In this document: positions 20,408 through 30,560 of the stretch, piece by piece
Numbering within the stretch: position 1 is the stretch's first letter
How the letters are laid out: each line of letters starts with the position of its first letter
Source: Marinobacter bryozoorum
Lineage (GTDB): Bacteria > Pseudomonadota > Gammaproteobacteria > Pseudomonadales > Oleiphilaceae
Assembly: GCF_023156245.1 (NCBI RefSeq)
Contig: NZ_JAKZAH010000016.1
Span: forward strand, 1 to 64,000
Length of the DNA: 64,000 bases
Reading direction: 5' to 3'
The notes under the pieces: generated by a model
What the model was told of the DNA's origin: nothing
Seen by the model: only the letters and a program-made list of their open reading frames with translations
The model's database searches: none
Program-made: the position numbers and the translations under genes

Positions 20408-20489
20408 CCTTGTTTGCGGGACCTTCAAAAACAGGGAAGTTTTTGAAGAGCCTACAGGGACGTATTCACGGCGTGTCCCGCAAACAAGG
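20408..20489. repeat. Nested hairpin element after htpG
   Basis: Outer arms CCTTGTTTGCGGGAC (20408-20422) and GTCCCGCAAACAAGG (20475-20489) are perfect 15-bp inverted repeats. Directly inside, CTTCAAAAAC (20423-20432) and GTTTTTGAAG (20439-20448) form a second perfect 10-bp stem. A 26-base single-stranded arm follows. It sits between htpG and the DUF2835 gene and looks like a REP/MITE-type palindrome or an unusual bidirectional terminator. Confidence 0.7.
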
Positions 20490-20527
20490 TCTCGGGCGAC
20501 GCTAGCCACCCAAAGTCAGAAATCCGA

Positions 20528-20746
20528 ATGCAGCAAATTATTGTGGACATCCAGATCAGTCCGGACGAGTGGATCAAGCTCTACCAGGGCGTTGCCACGG
20601 ATGTCCACACCACGGCCCGGGACGGACGTTCCGTCCGCTTCCCGGCCCGTATCCTCTCCCGTTTTTTCCTCCGCGATGGCATTCGCGGCAGCTTCCGCAT
20701 CCTGTTTGACGACGCCGGCAAGTTCCTGTCCATCGAGCGGTTATAG
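20528..20746 (+). CDS. DUF2835 family protein
   Basis: A 72-residue protein matching the DUF2835 pattern along its length: QQIIVDIQISPDEWIKLYQG, DGRSVRFPARIL, GIRGSFRILFDD and the ending GKFLSIERL. Function unknown in the literature I know. Found mainly in marine Gammaproteobacteria and Pseudomonas relatives. The ATG follows the nested hairpin element. Confidence 0.88.
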   Translation: MQQIIVDIQISPDEWIKLYQGVATDVHTTARDGRSVRFPARILSRFFLRDGIRGSFRILFDDAGKFLSIERL

Positions 20747-20896
20747 CCTGCTGATATAACCGTTGTCCCTCGAACCTGACTACCTGTTCTTTTTTCGATA
20801 GTAAAAATCTTTCAAAAAAGTTCTTTTAATTAATTGTCGCCCAGTCTGATCCCCGGGGTACAGTGATCCTGTCGCTGATAACGCAGGAGTTGTCCC

Positions 20897-21025
20897 ATGT
20901 CAGTGTTGTTCGAAATCACACCGATAGCATGGCAAGAGACGCTCGGAATCCTCGCCGAATACTACGGTGACTATGCCAGCGCCCAAAGCCTCACTGGTCA
21001 TAGCGATTCGCTATCCCGACGTTAG
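20897..21025 (+). CDS. Candidate 42-residue small ORF upstream of katG
   Basis: ATG at 20897 preceded by AGGAG (20885-20889) at seven-base spacing, with 42 codons ending in TAG at 21025. The product begins MSVLFEITPIAWQ and is mostly acidic/aliphatic. I recognise no family. It could be a leader peptide, a real small protein or chance. The AT-rich stretch at 20795-20840 could hold a promoter for it and katG. Confidence 0.35.
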   Translation: MSVLFEITPIAWQETLGILAEYYGDYASAQSLTGHSDSLSRR

Positions 21026-21118
21026 GAAAGTTTCAAGCAGGGGTGGCCCACTTGACCTATGTTAAGTGATGCCCCTTCAACAACGTGTTCCTTGCCCAAG
21101 TGGTAACAACAGGAGTGA

Positions 21119-23296
<2,178 letters not shown>

Positions 23297-23322
23297 TCCG
23301 CCAGTAGTGTCGTAAAAAATCG

Positions 23323-23352
23323 GCCGGGCATCCTGATTTCAGGGTGCCCGGC
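23323..23352 (+). terminator. Hairpin after katG
   Basis: GCCGGGCA...TGCCCGGC forms an 8-bp stem, extended inward by CCTGA/CAGG pairs. The poly-T needed for a canonical terminator is on the minus-strand side (AAAAAA precedes it), so its role on the plus strand is less certain. Confidence 0.5.
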
Positions 23353-23444
23353 TACCATCTTCCCGCCTGATTCCTTACAATCCTCCCCGCCTGATTTTTG
23401 ATCAGCAGCAACCTGACCCACTTCGTTCAGCCCCTGGAGCTCCC

Positions 23445-24410
23445 ATGCGAATTATCCTTGCCCCTATGGAGGGGCTGGTGGACGCACCTATCCGCGAAAC
23501 CCTGACCCGGGTTGGCGGTATTGACCGGTGTGTCACCGAGTTCATTCGCGTGACCCACGGCATGTTGCCGCCAAGGATTTTCTACAAGTACGCACCGGAA
23601 CTTCACAACCAGGCTGTCACCGGGGCCGGGACACCGGTTGCCGTCCAGCTGTTGGGGTCTGACCCCGAAATGATGGGCCGCCATGGTGCCAAAGCCGCCG
23701 AGCTGGGTGCAGGGCAGGTGGATATCAACTTCGGTTGTCCCGCCAAGACCGTCAACAAACACAAGGGCGGTTGTGTGTTGATGCGCGAACCCGAGCTGAT
23801 GTACGAGATTGCCGCTGCTGTGCGCAGGGCGGTGCCGGCTGAGATCCCGGTGACCGCCAAGATGCGCCTGGGCTACGATGACCGGTCCATGGGCGTCGCC
23901 TGCGGCCAGGCCCTTGAGGCCGCAGGCGCGGCGGAAATCGTTATCCACGCCCGCAGCAAGGTCGATGGTTACAAACCGCCGGCCTACTGGGAGGAAATTG
24001 CCCGGGTAAGGGAGGCGGTCAACACCCGTGTGATTGCCAATGGAGAGATCTGGACCGTCGATGACTACTGGCGTTGCCGCAGGGTATCTGGCTGTGACGA
24101 TGTGATGATCGGTCGTGGCCTGATCGCACGTCCGGACCTGGCCCGGCGCATCAAGGCCAGCCAGGATGGAGAGGTCGCGCCGGAAATGACCTGGCTCGAG
24201 GTGATTCCGCTCATTGACGAGTATGCCACCGCGTTGCAGACCCGGCTGGAAGACCGCTATGTAACCGGGCGCATCAAGCAGTGGCTGAACTACCTGCGCC
24301 AGGGTTTTTCCGAGGCGGAACAGGTATGGTCCCGTGCACGCAAACTGAAAGAGGTGGATGCTATGCTTGCCTGCCTGGCCAGCGCTGCCGGAGAAGTACA
24401 GGCGGCGTGA
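23445..24410 (+). CDS. dusC: tRNA-dihydrouridine synthase, DusC type
   Basis: FMN enzyme reducing uridine in tRNA (position 16 for DusC). MRIILAPMEGLVDAPIRE binds FMN; VQLLGSDP, DINFGCPAKTVNKHKGG (with the catalytic Cys) and VTAKMRLGYDD follow, then IHARSK (not the IHGRT form) and the VMIGRGL phosphate site. 321 residues, family-typical. Assignment to DusC over DusA/B rests on the LAPMEG-LVDAP and INFGCPAKTVNKHKGG forms. Confidence 0.92.
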   Translation: MRIILAPMEGLVDAPIRETLTRVGGIDRCVTEFIRVTHGMLPPRIFYKYAPELHNQAVTGAGTPVAVQLLGSDPEMMGRHGAKAAELGAGQVDINFGCPAKTVNKHKGGCVLMREPELMYEIAAAVRRAVPAEIPVTAKMRLGYDDRSMGVACGQALEAAGAAEIVIHARSKVDGYKPPAYWEEIARVREAVNTRVIANGEIWTVDDYWRCRRVSGCDDVMIGRGLIARPDLARRIKASQDGEVAPEMTWLEVIPLIDEYATALQTRLEDRYVTGRIKQWLNYLRQGFSEAEQVWSRARKLKEVDAMLACLASAAGEVQAA

Positions 24411-24444
24411 AACCTTCGATAATCTGACTGTAAAGGACTATCCG

Positions 24445-25155
24445 ATGAAATTCCTGGTTGCTCTGGTACTTGGTATCAGCATGATTTTCTCCGCGTCCCT
24501 GCTGAAGGATGGCCTCACGGAAATGCGCACCGGTGACCGCTATGTCACCGTCAAGGGCGTGGCCGAACAGGAGGTTACTGCGGACCTGGCCCTGTGGCCG
24601 ATCCGCTTTGCGGCCACCGGCGACACACTGGATGAAGCCCGGGAGCAGGCCCGCAAAAGCAGGGAGGGGGTGATGGCCTTCCTGAAGCTGCAGGCTATCT
24701 CTGACGATTCGGTGGAGCTGCAACGACTCGATGTGGTGGATACCGGGGCGAACCCTTACCAGCCCGAGAGCGGGACCCGCAAGTTCATTATCAACCAGGT
24801 GCTGATGGTGCGCACAGATGAAGTGGCAAAGGTGCGCCAGGCAGCCCAGAGCGTCAGCGACCTGGTGGACTCCGGCGTTATATTGTCCTCTGACTACGGC
24901 CCCACCGGGCCGACCTATCTGTTTACTCGCCTGAACGATATCAAACCCGACATGATCGCCGAGGCCACGGCTGCGGCTCGCGAGTCGGCGCGCCAGTTTG
25001 CCCGTGATGCTGACGCCGAGCTGGGTGGCCTGCGCCGAGCCAACCAGGGCGTGTTCCAGATCCTGGCCCGGGACCAGGCGCCGGGCGTCATGGCTGAGCA
25101 GCAGCCTGTGAAGACGGTGAGGGTGGTCTCCACCTTCGACTATTACCTGAGGTAG
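24445..25155 (+). CDS. SIMPL-domain (DUF541) envelope protein
   Basis: A 236-residue protein with an N-terminal hydrophobic helix (residues 3-20) acting as signal or anchor, then a SIMPL/DUF541 domain: GDRYVTVKGVAEQEVTADLALWPIRF, repeated helix-strand units, and the late ATAAARESARQFARDADAELGGL. Function not well defined; the fold is related to periplasmic oxidative-stress proteins. I chose the ATG at 24445 because it begins the hydrophobic leader; it lies 34 bases after the dusC stop. Confidence 0.85.
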   Translation: MKFLVALVLGISMIFSASLLKDGLTEMRTGDRYVTVKGVAEQEVTADLALWPIRFAATGDTLDEAREQARKSREGVMAFLKLQAISDDSVELQRLDVVDTGANPYQPESGTRKFIINQVLMVRTDEVAKVRQAAQSVSDLVDSGVILSSDYGPTGPTYLFTRLNDIKPDMIAEATAAARESARQFARDADAELGGLRRANQGVFQILARDQAPGVMAEQQPVKTVRVVSTFDYYLR

Positions 25156-25156
25156 C

Positions 25157-25184
25157 GTGTCCGGGACGGGCCCGGCACTATCCG
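25157..25184. repeat. REP-like palindrome in convergent gap
   Basis: Between the convergent SIMPL and thioesterase genes, a GC-rich palindrome with GTGTCCGGGAC / CCCGGCAC arms ends in CACTATCCG. Read on the minus strand it starts CGGATAGTG, as does the hairpin at 39885-39908. Confidence 0.45.
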
Positions 25185-25594
25185 TCTGATTCGTTTTTCG
25201 ACGGTCCCGGGTTTCCGTTACTGGCCTTGATCCGGAATATGGCGTAATTGCCGTTAGCCTGGGCCACCAGCACATCATCCACATACAGCCGGGACTCCAG
25301 GTTGGCAATGGTCTTGCCCCGGTTGACCATTTCGGTGCGGCAGACCACCCGCCCGGCGAACACCGGCTTGAAATACGTCATCTTGATCTCGATGGTCGCA
25401 CACACCTGACCTTCGTCCAGGGTGGGGAACAGGGCGGAGCCCATGCCGGTATCGGCCAGGGCGTATAGCACGGCGCCGTGAGCCACGTTATTGGTGTTCT
25501 TGTGCTTCTCGCCAATCTGGATGCTGTTGACACTCCAGCCCGGCTCGCTTTCATCCATAACCATGTCGATCAGGTCGGGGAAAGGGTGTTTCAT
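25178..25594 (-). CDS. PaaI-like hotdog thioesterase
   Basis: A 138-residue single hotdog domain: NNVAHGAVLYALADTGMGSALF is the conserved helix region, then ATIEIKMTYFKPVFAGRVVCRTEMVNRGKTIANLESRLYVDD. Likely acyl-CoA thioesterase; substrate unknown. Converges on the SIMPL gene; a 158-bp gap with a short GC hairpin separates it from the next minus-strand gene upstream. Confidence 0.85.
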   Translation of the reverse strand: MKHPFPDLIDMVMDESEPGWSVNSIQIGEKHKNTNNVAHGAVLYALADTGMGSALFPTLDEGQVCATIEIKMTYFKPVFAGRVVCRTEMVNRGKTIANLESRLYVDDVLVAQANGNYAIFRIKASNGNPGPSKNESDG

Positions 25595-25752
25595 GATGGG
25601 TTTTCAGCCTGTTATTGGGGTTATTGTTCTTGTGGTCAGGTGCGCGGCGTGTCGGCACCAGTAAAGAGGGTAGTTTGCAAAGGATTTGCAAGAATTGGAA
25701 GCCCGTTGTTGCGCGGCATCAAAGGGAGACCCCCGCAGGGGCCTCCACAGAC

Positions 25753-26673
25753 TTAGCCAGCGGCTTCTTCGTCGTAGTGTGGATAGGAGTGCTTCAGGGT
25801 GGCGTGGTTGAGCAGCATTTCCGCCTTGAGGGTCTCGCCACTGGCATCATAGATGCGGGACCGCACCCAGTAGGACTCGGTGCGCTTGCTCTCTGACAGG
25901 GCAACGATTTCCCGGCGAATCAGGTAGTCTTCATCGACAAAGAGCGGACCGTCCACCATGCGGATTTCCTGGTCGGCAAACAGGCCAACGGCGGGCTGCT
26001 TTACCGGGAAGCCTGCCTCCTTGCTGGAGTATTCAGCCAGCACGCTGACCATCTCAAGGGGAATAATCGCTCGCCCCCAGGGAGTTGAGCTGCCATCGCT
26101 GTACCAGGGGGTGTTCTCGGTAATGCGCTCGAGTTTCTGGTTCAGAGAGAAAGGGTACAGCTTGCCCATGTTCTGGTCCGGGCCCATACGGACCTGTTCA
26201 TCTTTTTTACCGGCCATGCCGACATGCAGGTCTGACAGTATGACCAGCTTTTCCGGCTCACGAAGTTTCGCCATGCGCTGGTCCAGCAGGGTATCGCCAT
26301 CATCCGGCCCGAGGCTGGCGCTCGCTTCAAGAACCGGGGTGCCATCGGCCTTCTCGGCCCAGGCCCTGATGCGGGTAGCGCCGGGTGCCGGACGCTCAAT
26401 GAAGGCACGGACCTGCTCACCTTCCACTACCATATTCTGGAAGTGCGCAGAAAAGCAGCCGCGCTCGAACCAGTCCTGTCCCCAGACCTCGGCCAGCAGC
26501 GGGACAAACTGGCTGAAGTGAGTCGGCCCTTCGATGGGGCCTGCCTGGAAACCCAGCTTCTCGGCCATGCTGTCGTCATGGATGGAGGTATGCCCGCTGT
26601 ATTCCTGGTCAGCCAGCATCTGCCTGGGTTCGCGCAGGGGACCGCACAGGTAGAGGGGAGTTTCGAATGTCAT
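25753..26673 (-). CDS. Hypothetical protein, possible double-hotdog (MaoC-like)
   Basis: A 306-residue cytoplasmic protein. The N-terminal half (GFQAGPIEGPTHFSQFVPLLAEVWG, CFSAHFQNMVVEGEQVRAFIERP) resembles a MaoC/hotdog helix and strand pattern. The C-terminal half contains a second HATLKHSYPHYDEE segment and a tail of strands. No catalytic Asp/His is certain to me. It may be a hydratase or thioesterase relative. The 363-bp gap beyond its start holds the divergent promoters and no gene I can support. Confidence 0.6.
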   Translation of the reverse strand: MTFETPLYLCGPLREPRQMLADQEYSGHTSIHDDSMAEKLGFQAGPIEGPTHFSQFVPLLAEVWGQDWFERGCFSAHFQNMVVEGEQVRAFIERPAPGATRIRAWAEKADGTPVLEASASLGPDDGDTLLDQRMAKLREPEKLVILSDLHVGMAGKKDEQVRMGPDQNMGKLYPFSLNQKLERITENTPWYSDGSSTPWGRAIIPLEMVSVLAEYSSKEAGFPVKQPAVGLFADQEIRMVDGPLFVDEDYLIRREIVALSESKRTESYWVRSRIYDASGETLKAEMLLNHATLKHSYPHYDEEAAG

Positions 26674-27036
26674 GGCTTGTCCTTGTTGTGGATGATCGGG
26701 AACTGGTGCCAGCGCCTGACACCGGAAGTTATTGGAAAGCTAACTTTAGTCGATTCCCGGGGCCGGAAGAAAGCACCTTCCGGTGGTCGCTGCGATACAT
26801 ACAGCGGAGGCCATGGCCTTACTGATGTTGCCAATCCGGACAACGGATACTTAATGATTGATTCGGATCACTTGCTGCTGCTGGTACAAGGCGTACCCTT
26901 GGTCATGCAGGCTATCGGATCTGTGATGGTCCCCTGGGTTACCAACCAGGTCGCACCTGGCCAACTGCCGTCCGACAGCCTGCCAGACTGATTGACAGAT
27001 CACGCCATTCATCCGGCCAGCAAAAGGAGGCCGATC

Positions 27037-27456
27037 ATGTACAGCAAGATTCTGGTACCCGTGGATCTGGGGCATCTGGACAAATTGTCCAAGGCCCTTA
27101 ACACTGCCATCGACATTGCCCGGCACTACAACGCCAGGCTTCACTATGTGACGGTCACCAACACCACGCCTTCATCCGTTGCCCACAATACCCGTGAACT
27201 GGAACAGGAACTCGAGCGCTTCGCCGAGGAACAGGGCAAGGATCATGGCATCGAGACCTCCTGCTCGATGATCACCACACCGGATACCGCGGTTGAACTG
27301 GAGAAAAGGCTGGTGTCCGCCGTCAGGGAAACCGGCGCCGACCTGATCGTCATGGCTTCCCATGTGCCCGGTATTGGAGACAAGCTGCACTTTATTCATT
27401 CCAATGCCGCTAACCTGGTCAAGGATACCGATGTCTCGGTTTTCGTGGTGCGCTGA
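27037..27456 (+). CDS. Universal stress protein UspA family
   Basis: A 139-residue Usp domain: MYSKILVPVDLGHLDK at the N-terminus, a middle helix-strand set, LIVMASHVPG and the ending SVFVVR. The nucleotide-binding G-x2-G-x9-G-S/T pattern is incomplete (VPGIGDKLHFIHSNA), so ATP binding is uncertain. I start at the ATG at 27037, preceded by AAAGGAGG. It converges with the next Usp gene. Confidence 0.9.
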   Translation: MYSKILVPVDLGHLDKLSKALNTAIDIARHYNARLHYVTVTNTTPSSVAHNTRELEQELERFAEEQGKDHGIETSCSMITTPDTAVELEKRLVSAVRETGADLIVMASHVPGIGDKLHFIHSNAANLVKDTDVSVFVVR

Positions 27457-27536
27457 CAGCCCCGCCGGTATTCGGGCATGGAAGGCTCCGTGGGAGCCGG
27501 CAGAACGGCTCCCCGTCGTTTTCGCGCAAGCCGGAT

Positions 27537-27989
27537 TCAGGACTCCGCGGGCTCCTGTTCCTTCTCCGTTGCGGGCAGCACCAGAACGGCACAGCTAGCG
27601 TTTACTGCCACATACTCCACGGTTGCCTTGCGCAGCGGCCAGTGCCCGCTACTCCCCCTCGAGACGAGGATGAGCAGGTCCACGCAAAGTTGTCCCGCCA
27701 GGGCTACCAGTTTTTCGCCGGCATTGCCGGCAACCACGTGAAGGCTGGCATCGCGGTTCAGTGGCAGGTACTTGCGGACCAGCAGGTCCAGCCTTTCCGT
27801 GACTTCATTTTCCCGTTCTTCCGGGGCTTCTTCGGTGACATGGGGAAAGAAGCCGCCACTGTCAGGGCGGAATACGCTGGCCAGGTGCAGCTCACCGCTG
27901 TCGTCCAGTAACTCCAGGGCAGCTTCCAGCGCCCGCTTGCCTTCGCCATCATCGTCCGGGTCAATCGCGATCAACAGCTTCCGGTACAT
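27537..27989 (-). CDS. Universal stress protein UspA family, last gene of the protease/transporter operon
   Basis: A 150-residue Usp domain (YRKLLIAIDPDDD; LLILVSRGSSGHWPLRKATVEYV; CAVLVLPA). The GSSG-x-WPLRKATVEYV region gives a near-complete nucleotide loop. ATG at 27989 with AAGGAGA upstream; the frame open to 28106 lies inside the transporter gene. Its start overlaps the BCCT 3' end by 29 bases, so it is co-translated with the transporter. Usp partners of BCCT carriers are known in halotolerant bacteria (TeaD-like), which suits this pairing. Confidence 0.9.
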   Translation of the reverse strand: MYRKLLIAIDPDDDGEGKRALEAALELLDDSGELHLASVFRPDSGGFFPHVTEEAPEERENEVTERLDLLVRKYLPLNRDASLHVVAGNAGEKLVALAGQLCVDLLILVSRGSSGHWPLRKATVEYVAVNASCAVLVLPATEKEQEPAES

Positions 27990-29598
27990 ACTCTGTCTCC
28001 TTGGGTTGAGTCGGGGTGGCTTCCACTTCAGGGAAGGCCTGGCCTTGCACCAGTTCGTCCATACTGTAGCCCCGGTAGTCCGCATGCAGGGCGCGATAGA
28101 GGGCAACGGCCATGAAAATCAAAAGGATACAGAACGGCAGACCCAGCGAGGTAATCACGTTCTGCAGGGCATCCAGGCCACCGGCCAGGAGCAGTGTGGC
28201 CGCAATCACGCCCTGGGCGGCCGCCCAGAAAATACGCTGACGCACCAGGGAGGGCTGGTCCTCTCTCCGGGTAAGCAGGTCGATGACCAGCGAGGCGGAG
28301 TCAGATGATGTGGTAAAGAAGATGACAATAATCACCACGCTGAGGGCGGACGCGAATCCGGCCAGGGGGAAGGCTTCCAGGAAGGCGAAGATGGCGACGG
28401 AAGGGTCCTGTTGCACCTGCTGCGCAAGGGCAATCTGGCCGCTGGCTTCCACCTGTATGGCCGACAGTCCGAACACACCAAACCAGACCAGGGTGAAAAT
28501 GGTCGGGGCAAAGAGTACCCCTGCCACAAACTCACGGATGGTGCGTCCCCGGGAAATCCTCGCGATAAAGATACCGACATAGGGCGCCCAGGAAATGGTC
28601 CACGCCCAGTAGAACAGGGTCCATTGCCGTTGCCAGTCGGTCTCACGGAAGGTTTCGGTCCAGAAGGCCAGCCAGGGCAGGGCATGCAGGTAGTCCCCGA
28701 TGCTCTGCACCATACCTTCGGCAATGAATACGGACGGCCCGATCGCTACCACAAACCCGACCAGCAGGATCGCAAGAAGGATATTGAGCTGGGACAGGCG
28801 GCGAACGCCCTTGTCCAGGCCCAGTGCCACGGATGTGGCAGCGATACTGGCGATTACCGTGATCAACAAAACCTGGACGAAGCCACTGACCGGTACGCCA
28901 AACAGGTAATTGAGGCCACTGTTCAGCTGCAAGGTCCCCAGTCCCAGGGATGTGGCGACGCCAAACAGGGTGCCAAGAACGGCAATGACATCAACAGTCC
29001 AGCCCCAGGGGCCGAAGGTTTTCTCACCCAGGATCGGGTAGAACAGGCTGCTGATTCGCATCGGAAGGTTATGGCGGTAGGCGAAATAGCCGATGGCCAG
29101 CCCCGGCATGGCGAAGATGGTCCAGGTGTGCAGACCAAAATGGTAAAGCGCCAGGGTCATGGCGTCGCTGGCGGCTTGTTCGGAGCGGGCCTCGACACCG
29201 TCAAACGGCGGACTGGCAAAGTGCGACACCGGCTCTGCTACGCCCCAGAACATCAGGATCGTGCCAATGCCGGCGGCGAACAACATGGTGAACCAGGTGA
29301 GGTTGGAGTAGTCCGGCCGGCTGTCGTCCGCCCCCAGGCGAATGCGACCGTAGCGACTGAGGGCCAGGGTCAGCAGGAACACCAGTAGTGAGCTGACCGA
29401 CAGGATATAGAACCAGCCCAGGTTCCGCGCGACCCAGCCGGTCAGTGCACCGAACCAGGTGGCCACCTGATGGTCGAAGGGAATGGCCAGCGCCGCAAAT
29501 AATATGGCGATGCCTGCCGATGTAAAGAACACCCCGGGGATGGTTTGCAGGCCAAGCCGGCGTTGCAGCCGCTCTAACACAATCGCCTCCGTGAACAT
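27961..29598 (-). CDS. BCCT family osmolyte transporter (betaine/choline/carnitine)
   Basis: A 545-residue inner-membrane carrier with about 12 helices. Family motifs: MLFAAGIGTILMFWGVAEPV (near residue 110) and WAWTISWAPYVGIFIARISRGRTIREFV (near 320). Na+- or H+-coupled uptake of trimethylammonium compounds for osmoprotection is the usual role. It sits in a minus-strand operon after a LonB-like protease and tandem Usp protein and overlaps a second Usp gene. Exact substrate not determinable. Confidence 0.92.
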   Translation of the reverse strand: MFTEAIVLERLQRRLGLQTIPGVFFTSAGIAILFAALAIPFDHQVATWFGALTGWVARNLGWFYILSVSSLLVFLLTLALSRYGRIRLGADDSRPDYSNLTWFTMLFAAGIGTILMFWGVAEPVSHFASPPFDGVEARSEQAASDAMTLALYHFGLHTWTIFAMPGLAIGYFAYRHNLPMRISSLFYPILGEKTFGPWGWTVDVIAVLGTLFGVATSLGLGTLQLNSGLNYLFGVPVSGFVQVLLITVIASIAATSVALGLDKGVRRLSQLNILLAILLVGFVVAIGPSVFIAEGMVQSIGDYLHALPWLAFWTETFRETDWQRQWTLFYWAWTISWAPYVGIFIARISRGRTIREFVAGVLFAPTIFTLVWFGVFGLSAIQVEASGQIALAQQVQQDPSVAIFAFLEAFPLAGFASALSVVIIVIFFTTSSDSASLVIDLLTRREDQPSLVRQRIFWAAAQGVIAATLLLAGGLDALQNVITSLGLPFCILLIFMAVALYRALHADYRGYSMDELVQGQAFPEVEATPTQPKETEYVPEAVDRD

Positions 29599-29702
29599 AA
29601 GAAATGAGTGGGCAGGTGATTGCCTGCTGAACCTACGCTATCACATCAGGTCATCGCTATAGCGGTGTCAGATCAATTGACGGTGGATCCATCGCCCGAA
29701 GA

Positions 29703-30560
29703 TCAGGGTGTTACCGTCAGCGGAAGATTGAGCTCCATCAGCAGGCTGTCTGCCCCCGGTTCCGTGAACAGGCTGCAGCTGCGGCTGATGACCAGTTGCG
29801 ATGCGCCTTCCTCCTTCAGTGCCCGTGCTGCGGCGCTGGCGGATGCCATGGGGAGCAGTCGCACACGGGCTGCAATGCCTTCCTGTTGCAGGTAGCCCAG
29901 CAGGTCCTCGGTGATGCGCTGAGGGTCGCTGTCGGTGGTGCGCACCAGAACCGACAGGGGCTGGTGGTACTGCAGGGCGAGGTCAGCACCGACACGAACA
30001 GCCCGATGGTTGGCGCCCTGGTCATGGTTGAGCAGAACCACCACACGGCCCTGTGGTCGTGGCCGGGAGCGGGTCCATAACAGAACGTCGCCCGGGGCCT
30101 GGAGAACCAGCGCACGGGCCGTGGAGCCGATACGTGCACCCGGTATGCCAGACCACCCCACGCGACCAAGCACAAGCAGGTCGCCGGGGCTGGCCAGGTT
30201 CAGCACTTCGGACACCACCTGGCCACGGCAGAGCTTAAGGTCCTGGGGTATACCCCGGCGCGCCATGGCCAGGCTCAGGGACCGCCTGGCCTGCTCGGCA
30301 AGCGCCTGCATGCGGGCATGCACCCGGGCAGCATCCAGCGGCCGGGCCTGGCCGGAACTGGCCCCGACTTCCCGGGACCAGCCATAGCCCGCGGAACGCA
30401 GCAGGTTCACTTCCTCCACAAATATGCCGAGAACCTCGGCGCCACGGGCATGGGCAATGTCCGCTGCGGCTTCGAGGGCATCGAGGCTCAGGCGGGAGCC
30501 ATCCAGCAGCACCAGCACCCGTCCCGCGGGCTGGTTGGCGGTGTCCGGTTTACTGGTCAT
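29703..30560 (-). CDS. Tandem-domain universal stress protein
   Basis: A 285-residue protein with two Usp units: RVLVLLDGSRLSLDALEAAADIA to LLVLGRVGWSGIPGARIGSTARALV, then GRVVVLLNHDQGANHRAVRVGADLA to LVISRSCSLF. The first unit has a good nucleotide loop (GARIGSTARALV); the second is degenerate. I start at the ATG at 30560 after AAAGGA. It overlaps the protease 3' end by 11 bases, so it is coupled to it. Confidence 0.85.
   Translation of the reverse strand: MTSKPDTANQPAGRVLVLLDGSRLSLDALEAAADIAHARGAEVLGIFVEEVNLLRSAGYGWSREVGASSGQARPLDAARVHARMQALAEQARRSLSLAMARRGIPQDLKLCRGQVVSEVLNLASPGDLLVLGRVGWSGIPGARIGSTARALVLQAPGDVLLWTRSRPRPQGRVVVLLNHDQGANHRAVRVGADLALQYHQPLSVLVRTTDSDPQRITEDLLGYLQQEGIAARVRLLPMASASAAARALKEEGASQLVISRSCSLFTEPGADSLLMELNLPLTVTP

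Noticed and set aside
24361-25308. 315-codon minus frame across SIMPL and thioesterase genes
   Set aside because: Overlaps two convincing genes and has no recognisable domain.
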